From Smittium culicis (taxonomy: Eukaryota > Kickxellomycota > Harpellomycetes > Harpellales > Legeriomycetaceae), in assembly GCA_001970855.1 (NCBI GenBank), contig LSSN01001150.1, positions 1 to 28,344 on the forward strand: a DNA stretch of 28,344 nt. The letters run 5' to 3'. Below the pieces are notes generated by a model that worked only from the letters and a program-made list of their open reading frames with translations, was not told where the DNA came from and made no database searches. Shown here piece by piece: positions 1 through 10,740 of this stretch; positions within the stretch are counted from its first letter, which is position 1; each line of letters starts with the position of its first letter. The position numbers and the translations under genes were made by a program.

Positions 1-1516
1 TAATTTTAAAAAGTTTGTTTAGCAACTAATACAATGAGAATAATAAATAAACTATAATGCTAAAAAAAACATTACAAGGTATAAGTAAAAAAAATCAATA
101 AGATTTGAAGATATTTAAAACAATTTTTTTTTAACTTAATCTAACTTTTTAATCCTTTCATGGGAGGTAGAATGAAATTGAGCTTCAAAATATAGGCAAC
201 TGTATTCATAATAGCACTCTAATTCTGAGAATCATTTAGTTATTTGTTTAAAGCAGTGTAGCAGCATATAATAGCTAACTTAAATAACTAATTAATCAAT
301 AAACTCATTTTTTTATAAAGCGTTGGACATGAAAGAGATAAAGCAGTTTTTTTTTAGTGAATCACAAACAATTTAGAAAATAGATCGAGTCGATTAGAAT
401 CAACTTTGAAACTTGTAGAAAATCGGTTGCTACCTTGAATAATTTTGGTTGATACATTTAGAATTGACTTTGGGTTGTACTTATGTAATATGAAAATAAA
501 AATTTTCCGCCGCGTCACGAAATTTTTTTTTAGAAATTGTTTGGGCGTTTTCTACAATCGAATGAAACTTTTAGAAATTCGATTGCAAAACCCTGTATTA
601 TTTTTATATAAGCTTTAATATAAAATATGTAAATGGGAGATTATTTCGAGGAGCGGAACTTTTCATAACAAGTTTTTGCTACTTTGCAACATTACTATTA
701 TTTTTAATCGTATTAGATTATATCATTGAGTAAATAATCTAGTACTACCAATACATCTGCGTAATGTAATAAGCAAATAGTACATCTAAGAAAATAAGTT
801 CCGCTTTCCATAAGACTATCACGTATTTAGGTTAGAAATCAAGAGATCACTCCGCCAATTGAATCAGGAAAAAAATCAAGCGTTTCTTAATTCAGATCTC
901 ACACATATCAGGAAGAATAGGGCGAAATGCGTTAATAGGCGTGGCAGCGTAGGTTTCCTTTGATTTGGCAGGCGGTAAAAGTAATGTGGCATCCACTAAA
1001 TAAGCAAACACCAGCTAAAATAAACTAAAATGCAGTTTATAATTTCTCAGCTAATAAAACCCATGTTGAGCAAATAAAGCAAGTCAGAGCCTATCCTAAG
1101 CAGCAAGAATATTTACTAGACGCAGCAGCTTTCTTGATACCTTCCAATAATGCCAAATGTTCTCGTATTTCAGGTAAAACTTCCCTATTTATTTATAAGT
1201 TGCTAAAGGCTCAGAAACGATCAAGCTAAATTCTTATAGCATTCCAACCTAATAAAAATTTATGGCACTATTTCTTGTTTTCGCTTTCTTCTACACAATA
1301 ATTTAATCTGAATTTACAGATTATATAAAAGTATTAAAATATTTCGTTAAGGCTTTACTATTTAAAACATCATTCAAATGAAAGATATATTTATGTATCA
1401 GTTGACGTGTACTACTCCATAAAAACTAAATATTAAGCATTTATAAAACTCCTTTTAAACTATTATTTCTAAAAAAAACATTTCTCGCGCGAAATATTTT
1501 CAGCAGTTACTTCGCG
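1..1516. other. Upstream non-genic DNA with a coding-like island
   Basis: No complete gene can be built here. Most of the stretch is AT-rich with A and T runs. A clearly GC-richer block at about 814-1229 has long stop-poor frames and is listed separately. A diverged short repeat lies at about 406-430 and 563-586. The last bases before 1517 would be the promoter and leader of the 5-phosphatase gene, but no convincing promoter motif can be named. Confidence 0.5.
814..1229 (+). pseudogene. Possible decayed coding fragment (unknown, perhaps a retroelement)
   Basis: This block is richer in G and C than its surroundings. On the plus strand one frame is open at 814-960. A second, shifted frame is open from 939 and runs to 1229 with a single TAA at 1026-1028. 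The translations look protein-like, for example NQAFLNSDLTHIRKNRAK, then PLIWQAVKVMWHPLNKQTP, then VEQIKQVRAYPKQQEYLLDA. The minus strand also reads plausibly (for example PEIREHLALLEGIKKAAASS), so the strand is uncertain. No start codon, splice structure or known domain ties the pieces together. A broken mobile-element gene is my best guess; I do not recognise the family. Confidence 0.3.
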
Positions 1517-4500
1517 ATGCCTCATAGTACGAATTATAGTTCTGATATCGTTTCTTCAGCTATTCATCCCACAGACATTTGCATAAAGATAAGTCATTAT
1601 ATACTACGTTCTTTAGAGAGATTAATTCTTCATCGAAAAAACAAGTTTACTTATCTGCTTTATACCTTCGCAAATAGTAAATATCATCACACGTTCACTA
1701 ATAAACTAACACATATATCGGCTTTTACTATTTTACGTATTTTTAGGTTGGCACTTAATTGATGAAAGTCACGAAGAACGATCTTATTTCGCTTTTGTCT
1801 CGAAAAAAAATTCTTTAGACAGTAGCGTTTGGTAAACAGCCTTAATTCTCTTTTCATATTCTCAAATTATTACTAACTTTCACCTCCAAAATTTAACATC
1901 AGTATAACTGTATATATTTATTTTATATTCTGCTCTTTCTTATCCAAGATAGTGTTTTGTCGCTCGAAATTATGAATATTATTTCTTATTACTTACTTCG
2001 ACTAAAATTTTTTCTTGATGTAGCTTATTGATAGTGTGGGAACGCTACAAGACTATAAACTCAGTGTTCAAAATAGACAAGGATTTAATTCTTCTAGGTG
2101 AAGGTACAATCCAAGATTATTTTTGAACAACATTGTACTATCTACAAATAAATAATATCCTATCATATGAAAATTTAAATAATCAGTTAATTATTAAATA
2201 GTATAATAGTAATAAGTTTTTTTTTTTTACCTCAATAATTTTAGATAGTTATTCAAGAGGTAGTCATGTAGCTATAGTGGATGGTAAGTCTTTGTAATTG
2301 ATAAATACTATTTCTTTCACGCATAAATAACTAACAAAAAATTTAATATATAATTAAATCTATTAAAATTTCATATCCTTTGACATCTAGGCAACTTGAG
2401 AAATTTCCTTGTAATAAAGAATTTGGATTCAGAGGCTGACATATCTCTCGACTCAGCGACTGATGTTAATAGCTTTAAGGCCTTTATATTCGAAAATTAT
2501 AAAAAATCAAGTAATTAAGCTTTGAAGTTTTGCTCTTTATAATTAATACTTGAGAAAAATATACCAAATTGATAGAAACTATAATTTTTGATTAATTTTA
2601 GAAACTATCGAACACTTATGGCTAAATAGTCACATAAACGAACAAAAAAATTTTTACAAGCCGGTAAAAGAAAATTTTATAGGTAATTTAACGCATTCTT
2701 AATTTCTTTATGTGAAGCATGATATCATATTAGCATTAGCTACTCTAAAAATCTAGTTGAATACATTATTTAAGATTTTTTACCTGTTAGTGATCTAGCA
2801 AAAGTTTTATTGATGATGTTATATTAATTCACATTAATAGTAGTTTGAAAGTAAAAAATTTGTTATTATATTATATAGATAAAAAATTCTATGACTTGAA
2901 AAACCCAGAAGGTGCTCTTGATCCGTTTTCTCGCGAAAAGTGGGTCAATGAACGCGTATTTATGCGCGAACATGAATACACACAGTTAGACGAAATGAAT
3001 ATATTTATTGGAACTTGGAATGTTAACGGAAAAGCGCCGCCAGTATCAATATCTGACTGGATATATAGTTATAGACAGGTTTACTATTAATAAGTCAAAT
3101 ATTCACATTATTTCAATATACTAAAATATAAGTCTTTTCGAATTTAATTAACTTGAATAGAATTCTATCACAAGAAAAGAAAGGTCCGGTTCGCCGAAAA
3201 ATCCACAATTATCCAATTTTGACCCCGATATAATTGTCTTAGGGTATTAAAAAATTTCACTAAAATCCACGCTTTTAAAAATAGTCATTCTGCCTAAAAC
3301 ATAGTGAGTTGATTACTTGAATTCTATAACTTTTTTCAACAAATAATAATAAAAATTTAGGTTTCAAGAAGCTGATAACAGCGCGAGTTCATATTTATAT
3401 AAAAATGATCTAAAAGAAAAGGAGTGGGAAGAAGTTATAGAAAGGTCTATTAATCCATACTCTATAATTTATTCCAAAGTGGCATCGAAACAGCTGGTCG
3501 GAATGTTGATTTTTTTTTATTGCAAGTCTGAACTCATTCATAAAATAAAATCAGTTTCAACTTGTTCTCTTGCACTCGGAAAGTTAGGATTAATGGTAAA
3601 TTCTGTCTAAATAAATTGAATTATTTAAAACTTTTTTTTTATAACACTAGCTTATATAAAGTAATTGTTTATATAAATGGATTTTTTCTATATAATATTA
3701 TTGTCAACTAAGCTTTATGAACCTTTTACTTATCATAATTAGGGAAATAAAGGTGCTGTTGGATTAAAGGCTATAATAGACGATACACCAATCTGTTTCA
3801 TAAATTCACATTTGGCTCACGAACAGGCCAATGTTTCGAGGAGGAACGAGCAATTTCACGAGATAACTAATCAGATGGAATTTGAAGACTTAGACTACGA
3901 ATATTCTCAGACTTCTCCAACTGTTACTAAAGTTTTTGACTCTTTACTTGTGTTTTGGTTCGGAGATTTGAACTATCGTCTCGAAGCATCCCAGAAGATG
4001 GCCTCTGATATCTTAGCAGAAAGTAATACCCATTTACTCAAAGGATTTGACCAGGTATCAATTTTTTTTTATAAAAAATACTCAGCTAAGAAATGTATTT
4101 AAATGGTTCAAGTTTCATGCAGAAATATTTCATTTGATTTTTTTTTTTAATTTTGTAATTTGATAGCTATACATTTCTAAACGTCGTGGATTAGCTTTTA
4201 AGGGATTTAATGAATCTGAGATAGAATTTAAACCAACCTATAAATATAATATTGGGACTGATGATTATTCAGATAAAAGAATACAATCTTGGACTGATCG
4301 AATTTTATGGTGGACGAATAGTAGATATTCTGCTGAGTACGTGACTTGTTTGGGTTATAACTCGATACAAAAAATTTGTATGAGTGACCATAAGCCTGTA
4401 TGGAGTGCGTTTAAAACCAAGGTAGGGGCAAAATAGATTTAAAAAAGAAAATTTACTATTGTAAAGTTATTTCAAATTTTAATATTTGAAAACTGAAATT

Positions 4501-6077
4501 TAATTTATATTAATTTTAAACTTGTATACTTTTAAATTATTATAAAGATAATTAAAATTGACCAGGAGAAGCATAAAAATACTATATCAAGCGTCATAAG
4601 AGAGCTTGACACTCTTGAAAACGAGTTAATCCCAACAGCTGAAATTATAAATCAAGTTGTTGATTTTGGACTAGTGAAATTTCAGTCCAACTATTCGAAA
4701 TCTACAACAATTCGAAACAAAGGAATGGTAAGTGTAGTTAAAACAATTTTCCCTCTTTTAGTTAATATTATTATTGCATGTCGATCTTACAGTTATAATT
4801 TTCATATTTTTTGTAATCGAAAAAAAAAAAGGTTGCACTATCATACGAAATAGTTCCGAAACCAGGAGAATCAAGTATTTTTCCACAGTGGCTATGGTCG
4901 AATAGAGTACAGGGTCATATACTTCCAAAAAAAAGCGATGACATTTCCTTTTCTCTTTCTGTAGATAAAGAGTTTTTGCATGGGCTATTCTTAGAAAGTA
5001 AAGATGTATTAAAAGATAAAGATAACGATAGTTACTATAATTTGGATGAGATATTAATAATCCGAATAAACGGAGGTAGAGAATTCTACGTTCAGATTCA
5101 AGCCAAGCTATGCATTTCATCAATTGAAAAAATGTTTATTGTGCCAATTAGCGATGAATATGAAATTGAACTAAAGAGTATTCAAGTTGATGATCCCAAT
5201 TCAACTGAATACACACCAATTGAGTTGAGTAAAAAAATTAATCACTTGGTTAACTTGACCAATTATTTATATTATGTAAAAGATACGATATCAGAAATTC
5301 TGAAAGTTACGGAAGAATACTTTGATACTTCAAATACTTGGTTTTTAGAAAATAAATCCAAAAAATACTATGACCTGGTTAAGAGCGCCTTTGAGCTAAA
5401 AAGTCTCGAGTCAATTAACGATAAGAACAAATTACTCTCCCTAATATCAAACAGCAACGAGTTGAAATCAAACGGAGTGTTAAACAAAGAAGGATCACCT
5501 AATTGTTATGAAGATAGAAATTTAATAGCAGACTCACTTTTATGCTTGCTGTTTAAAATTTTGAGTAGTATTAACAAGCCTTCAGTGACAATACAAAAAA
5601 TTAGCAAGTTGCTCGAATTAGATATAGAAAATGAAATAAACCTTTTAGACGTAAGTATATTTAATTATTTGTTAATATACATTGTTATGTCTCCCTTTTT
5701 CATCTAAAAATTATATTTTTTAATATTTATAATATAGTCGTTAGAGATATTTCCAGTTAACTACAAAAACATTATTAATTTGATCACAAAGTTTTTTTTG
5801 GATGCTTCACGTAAGAGCACTGACCCAGAACTATTTATCACACGCTCATGTAAGTTTTAAGAACTTAAAGCTTTCAATAATACTATTTTCTCTGTTGAAT
5901 AATACTTTTCTTCATCTTACAATAACTTTTACAACGCTAGGTACTATTTTGAGCAAAGTTCTATACAACATTGAGCCGCTAAGTAATGTTGATGATATTG
6001 ATTACATAAATATTGAAGATTACAGCAAAACTTTAGAAACTGTCACGTCAAGATTGATAAAATATTGGGATAATTAA
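1517..6077 (+). CDS. OCRL: OCRL/INPP5B-type inositol polyphosphate 5-phosphatase
   Basis: Removes the 5-phosphate of PI(4,5)P2 and related phosphoinositides, acting on endosome, Golgi and plasma membranes. Exons: 1517-1676, 1747-1831, 2024-2103, 2245-2283, 2391-2510, 2602-2682, 2879-3078, 3161-3243, 3361-3595, 3743-4054, 4167-4421, 4548-4727, 4832-5650, 5738-5849, 5941-6077; phases match throughout and give 965 residues (human OCRL is about 900). Residues 1-180 look like the family's PH-like region. The 5-phosphatase domain spans about 228-550: GTWNVNGK 233-240, GFQEAD 283-288, NSHLA 382-386, WFGDLNYR 433-440, SWTDRILW 506-513, SDHKPV 538-543. The usual Pro before the Ser/Ala-Trp-Cys/Thr-Asp-Arg motif is Gln505. 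An ASH domain (about 611-720) and a divergent RhoGAP-like end follow; I see no arginine finger, as in OCRL. Exons 1-2 are the least certain because only open frame and splice phase support them. The exon 13 acceptor follows an 11-A tract. Confidence 0.93.
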
Positions 6078-7354
6078 CATTATAGTTTATAATGAGATGT
6101 ATGGTTAATTTATGCTTTGGTTATGTTTTATTGTATGCCTATATTCCTAATATACCCGATCTTTTTTTATATGGTTTTAAGGCTTTTTGATTTTGTAATA
6201 AGATAATATACATTTTCTTCATTTTCGAGTCTTACTACTCTATAAAACATACAATTTATGTTTACTATATTTAAGAAAATATTTACATTTTACCATTTAC
6301 ACTTTCAAGACTTTTTCTTTTCAACTTTAAATAGTTTATTAGCCTTTAAAAAAACACATATGTTTTCAATGTACACTGGAGCTGCTTTTATACGCTATTG
6401 TATCTTATTTTAAATTAATCTTGAATCGCTTAAAATAGATTTTTAAAAATCAAGTTCTTTCATACCGTAATATTTTTTTTAGTTCCGTATTTGAATATTT
6501 TTATGCATACTATTGAACTTTATTGAACATTTCTTCCGACGGAATCGAATTTGTTGTTTAACCTTATCTGAGTTCAATATTTAACTTTATTTAAATTTAT
6601 AGCTGGATAAATGACGTTTTAATTGATTTTAAATGGTCGCATAATATAAATAAACCAATAGATATATACAGCTATATTTACACCTTATCCGGGTTGTGGA
6701 CTGTTTTTATTCTGCCAGGAATAGCCAGCTGCGCTCAATAAAAATAGTTTGAATCAGAGGTTCAAAAAAATATTGGTTTATTGTAGAATAGAAACAAATT
6801 ATTAATATGATTATAAACCACTCGCGAATCATTGAACTAGTTTTAATAAAGATTGGTACGCTGGAAAAGGTCAATTAATCAATTTTTTGTTACTCTAATA
6901 ATTTTCGTAGTTCAAAAAAAAAAAAAACTGTTATGGAAAGGGATAAGAAATTAGCGAATAAGGCACTTTTAAAGTGAATGGGTTGCGTTTATCATAAAAT
7001 AAAAATAAGGTCCAGTGATAATTCGCCAATTAGATAACCGCCCATTGGCAAATTATCAACAAGGAGTAAAAGGTACCAGATTGTGAGAAAGTTTAAAAAT
7101 TAAATGTAGGCTTGTATAAATTTAAAGTCTTGAAATATCAGTAGATCTTATATCCTAAATATCCTCAAGTTTTGTTTAATTGAAATACTAAAAAACTATC
7201 GCTCCATAACAATACATAATTTAAAACATCTACTTATAATTATCTATTTATTTAAACTTCAATCCCAGTCTTTCGCAAACTCAATTAGCTTGATAGTATC
7301 CAAATAACCAAATTAAAAGCATAAAATCAAGCAATAAAAAAAAATCTTATCAAA
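6078..7354. other. Intergenic region between the 5-phosphatase and ISA1
   Basis: Both flanking genes are on the plus strand, so this holds the 3' end of one transcript and the promoter and leader of the other. No coding frame of interest was seen. It contains T-rich and A-rich runs, a modestly GC-richer patch at about 6690-6740, and the 15-base-pair hairpin at 7016-7058 described separately. No TATA box or terminator can be assigned with confidence. Confidence 0.5.
7016..7058. repeat. Inverted repeat, 15-bp arms, 13-base loop
   Basis: Arm 1 is 7016-7030 (TGATAATTCGCCAAT) and arm 2 is 7044-7058 (ATTGGCAAATTATCA). They pair over 15 positions with one mismatch that would be a G-U pair in RNA. 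The 13-base loop includes CCGCCC. It lies about 300 bases upstream of the ISA1 start codon. It could be a structured leader, a protein-binding palindrome or chance; the sequence does not decide. Confidence 0.6.
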
Positions 7355-8026
7355 ATGTCAGCTCGTATTTCTGTAAGATTAGCAAAAGGATTAAAGCCTA
7401 CAAAAAAAATTCTAACAATGGTAAGCCTATTATAGAAAAATACTTGCTTTGATTTCACAAAAGACAGGATGGAGATATTGCCTTTTTTTTATTTTGTAGA
7501 AATTCACAGTTGATTTTAATTCACAAATGTTGCATCAATATTCATCTTTAAACAATTTATTTAAATTTTTTAGACACCAAATGCTGTAAGTCATTTGAAA
7601 GGTTTGCACGAAAAATTCTCGATACAAAACGATGAAAAGTTTTTAAAGATAGGAATTCAAGGTAAAGGGTGTTCTGGCAGTGCTTACACAATGAATTGGG
7701 TAGATAAACCAAACAAATTTGATGAAAAAGTTGTTCAAGATGGTAATAAGCTTACTCATTTTTTTTTTAAATAAAAGCAAACTTCAATTTTCGTTTCATT
7801 TATTTATATAGTTTGACTTCGTTTTTTTTATAATAGCCATATTTAACTTTTCTTATTTAAATTAAAATCAAAATTAGGAGTTACCGTATTTATAGATTCG
7901 AAAGCTCTATTATCACTTATTGGTACTGAGATGGATTATTTCAGTGGAAAGTTGGCCTCACAGTTTGTTTTCAATAACCCAAATATTAAAGGGGCTTGTG
8001 GTTGTGGCGAAAGTTTTATGGTCTAA
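7355..8026 (+). CDS. ISA1: A-type iron-sulfur cluster assembly protein Isa1/ISCA1
   Basis: Mitochondrial A-type scaffold that, with Isa2 and Iba57, helps make [4Fe-4S] clusters for enzymes such as aconitase and lipoyl synthase. Exons are 7355-7420, 7574-7742 and 7878-8026, all with GT...AG introns and matching phase, giving 127 residues. The first exon encodes a basic, Ser/Arg-rich, acid-free stretch (MSARISVRLAKGLKPTKK), as expected of a mitochondrial presequence. The three family cysteines are all present: Cys55 in GKGCSGSAY and Cys119/Cys121 in the C-terminal CGCGES. The segments IGTEMDY and FVFNNPNIKGACGCGE are typical of the Isa1/ISCA1 branch rather than Isa2. The start was chosen because it is the ATG opening the presequence exon. 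The next gene, on the opposite strand, ends 631 bases away. Confidence 0.96.
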
Positions 8027-8657
8027 AATAATCCGTACTGTTTTAAGACGCTTTTCTTGAATTGAAGCTTTGAGCTTGCATCTTACCTTTTTTATTTTTT
8101 TGTAAAAAATACTTGCCACTTTTTTTTAGGATATTTCTTTTTATTTTTAAAAGAACGCTATCAGTTTAAACTATTATAACTTTGGCTATTTTCCTATCTG
8201 GTCCCATTCTAATCTTTGACACAATATCATTATTCATTTTTTGTTTGAAACGTACTCATAGTTTATAATTTATTTTTATATTTAATTTCTACAATAAATT
8301 TAATTATACTTTAATGTTTTATAAAGCTTTATATTGAATGTGTTTTAGTATGTATTTACCATTATTATTTTCAAAATGTTTTTCTAATAAATTATAAGTA
8401 TTTTTAAAGCTAAATAAATCATTTAATGTTAAATCTTTGAGTAATTATTAAAAATATAGGTTAAATAAAAAAAAGTATAGAGCAATTAAAAACAGGAAAA
8501 GTTCAGTATTTTGAAAATCATAAATATTAGCGGCCTTAAGCTACAATTATACGCCAAGTGAGGGCAAAGGAAATGGGGTTGTCTTTAAGGAGCTTAGTAT
8601 GGGTCTAAAATAATAAATAACTCGAAATTAATAAAATTAAAAGCTAACACAAAATAT
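8027..8657. other. Convergent spacer between ISA1 and the NOX-like gene
   Basis: This holds the 3' untranslated regions of two converging genes. It is AT-rich and T-run rich up to about 8520. A more GC-rich patch follows at 8524-8613 with a short exon-like open frame, listed separately. No hairpin terminator or other gene was recognised. Confidence 0.5.
8524..8613 (+). other. Exon-like open segment of unknown origin
   Basis: A TAG that could serve as an acceptor ends at 8530. After it one frame stays open to TAA at 8611-8613 and reads ALSYNYTPSEGKGNG followed by VVFKELSMGLK. Base composition is nearer to that of exons than to the flanking spacer. It follows the ISA1 stop, so it is not part of ISA1 as built. 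It may be a relic exon, a lost terminal exon, or chance. Confidence 0.2.
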
Positions 8658-10740
8658 TTATAATTCTAGAAAAAATAGCTGACCTTCATAGTAGTTAATT
8701 CTTTTTTCAAATGTGTTACTTTTATTCCAATAATTTGTCGTCCTTCGTGCCTGCCTTGTTAAACTTCTTGAACCAATTGCAGCAATTCCATATGTATTTC
8801 CAGGATTCTCTTTGACGACAGCTTCAATTAAACTATAAACGTTATGTCTATCAGGAATAATCTTTACGAATTTTGGGCTGTGTTTGGCCAAGTTGGGGTA
8901 TATATTTTCAACTTTTAGTTTCCTTATCCCATAGTCACCAGTAATGTGCAAGAAAATTTTAATTATTCCATTTGTTCCCGTTTCGACTATTTCATCGAGT
9001 AATTCCTCTAAAATAAGGAATGAATCGAGTTCATGCGAGCTCCATGATAGATAAATGTTTTTCATTTTAAACTTATCAGAACTCGCGCCACCATTTCTCA
9101 AAAAATGTCTTACTAAAGAAAGAGTAGGCGAAATCCCTGTTCCACCAGATACTAGTATAACTGATTCGTTTTCAATGACATACTTAATCATTGAATCATA
9201 TAGACCGCTGATATATAGCCCTATATCTGGGGCCAAAATATAGCCATTTGATTCTTTTAAATCTGGAAAAATGCTAGTTGATCCAGACTCCAAGCTATAT
9301 GTGCTAAATTGTGAGTTTGAATTCGATTTTATCTTGAAATTTCCAAAGCTTGATTCTGTAAGTGATTCACTATTCTTTCTTGTTGGTATCTGGTTTTCAT
9401 TTTCAAGGTCGCTTTCGTTTGCCTTATCGCTAAACCTTGTCTTTTTTATCCCGGACGTTATTCCAAACTTCGAAGAAAAATTCTTATCAAATATGAGATT
9501 TTTTAGCTTCTTTGACCACCCCCTAGATGCGGATATAAAAATACTTATATATCCATCTTGAATAGTGGATGCTATATCGAATGGGTGCCACTGAATTATT
9601 GATAGTTTCTTACAATTTAAGTATATATACTTTCCAAAAATATCAGTAGCCAAAATATATTTTCTAAGCTCCTCTTTCCTAATAGGGATTTGAAGTTCCA
9701 TAATATTTTGTGACCAAAGCTTTGCGTAGACATGTCCATTATTTGCTTTTCTCTTTACAATGTTCTGATATATTTTATCCACAATGTACATCAAAACAGA
9801 GACTGACCAGTTTAATTTGACTCCTTTGGTGTGAAAAATAAAGAAAAGAATCGCAAGATAGAAAAAGTGGTGAGTAACAAAGAACAGCTCGAAAAACTTT
9901 TTTCTGATAATAGCTATAAAAGAAAAAAGATAGCAAGTTTAGCTTAATTATTCAAGTGTTTATGGTAATGAAATTAAAAAAATGGAACGTATAAGTGTAG
10001 GTTTAGATAAAATACTTTATATAAAATTTTTTGCTTACGGATAGAGTTTCCACTTATAATTATAAAAATGAATGTAAGTATAAAACCAGTGACTAGCATG
10101 TATTGATTTGCACCCTTTGAAATATAGAGTGTATATTTTTCAAACATCGAAAAAAAATCTTTTTCATGCGGTAAAAAGTTTGCCGTTAAGCTCCCTGCAA
10201 CTACTGAAGGGTCATTTGGGCTATCGTAGATTGCTAGATAATACATAAACAATCCTAAAGTTACGTGTAAAATACTCCAAAACAAAAACCAGCATGCAAC
10301 ATAAATATGCAAGCTAATTGTATTTTCGAGTCTAATTGTTCTCCACCCTCTCAACCAGTTCATACCAGGGGTTTTAGGCCTTATTATCCTACTGACTATA
10401 TCGTTAGATGTCTTTCTTTGAATTGCTAGTATTGTAGGCGACATAAATACAAAAATAAGACCAAAGTGAAATTCGATTGGGGTCATTGTTGAGTGAAAGA
10501 ATGTAGTTAATGCATCTTTCTTGGGGTTTTTGAGAAGCCCTTTTACAAAAAACACAATTTCAACTACTAATATGGCTATGAATACACCTTTATTCCTAAC
10601 TATTGCAAAAAAAATAATGATAAAGATAGTAAACGGTCGATAGGATTAATATATTAGCGCAAGTAGTATTATATATTTTATATAAAAGTCTTACGTGTCA
10701 GCTCATTTTTAATTGTGTCGTATTTATTTTTTTTATGCAT
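8658..10740 (-). CDS. NADPH oxidase / ferric reductase family flavocytochrome
   Basis: Membrane flavocytochrome that moves electrons from NADPH through FAD and two hemes to oxygen (NOX) or metal ions (FRE). Exons on the minus strand are 10740-10695, 10599-10039 and 9913-8658; phases match and give 620 residues (human NOX2 is 570). Hydrophobic segments lie at about 21-38, 58-75, 112-135, 180-199 and 213-230. The four heme histidines are His113/His127 (spacing 14) and His217/His230 (spacing 13), as in NOX2. IIRKKFFELFFVTHH, 204-218, resembles the NOX segment before the second heme pair. HPFD at 312-315 is the FAD-binding motif and SGGTGISP at 458-465 the nucleotide-binding loop. Between them lies a Ser/Asn-rich insertion (about 350-415). 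The usual Cys-Gly-Pro near the C terminus is replaced by AIGSRS. Superoxide or ferric substrate cannot be settled from sequence. The short first exon rests on splice phase. Confidence 0.88.

Noticed and set aside
2683..2878. Extending the phosphatase exon upstream to 2799 or 2841, where the frame is open
   Set aside because: Those acceptors do not fit the phase-1 end of the previous exon. The acceptor at 2877-2878 does.
4758..5123. Open frame of 121 codons on the minus strand
   Set aside because: It lies antisense to the ASH-domain exon of the 5-phosphatase, which has clear homology and matched splice phases.
9055..9561. Two plus-strand open frames
   Set aside because: Both are antisense to the FAD/NADPH part of the NOX-like gene and show no domain of their own.
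9974..10038. Ending a NOX-like protein at the in-frame stop at 9974
   Set aside because: A GTAAGC donor at 10038 joins in phase to the THH heme-binding segment and the FAD domain, restoring the family layout.
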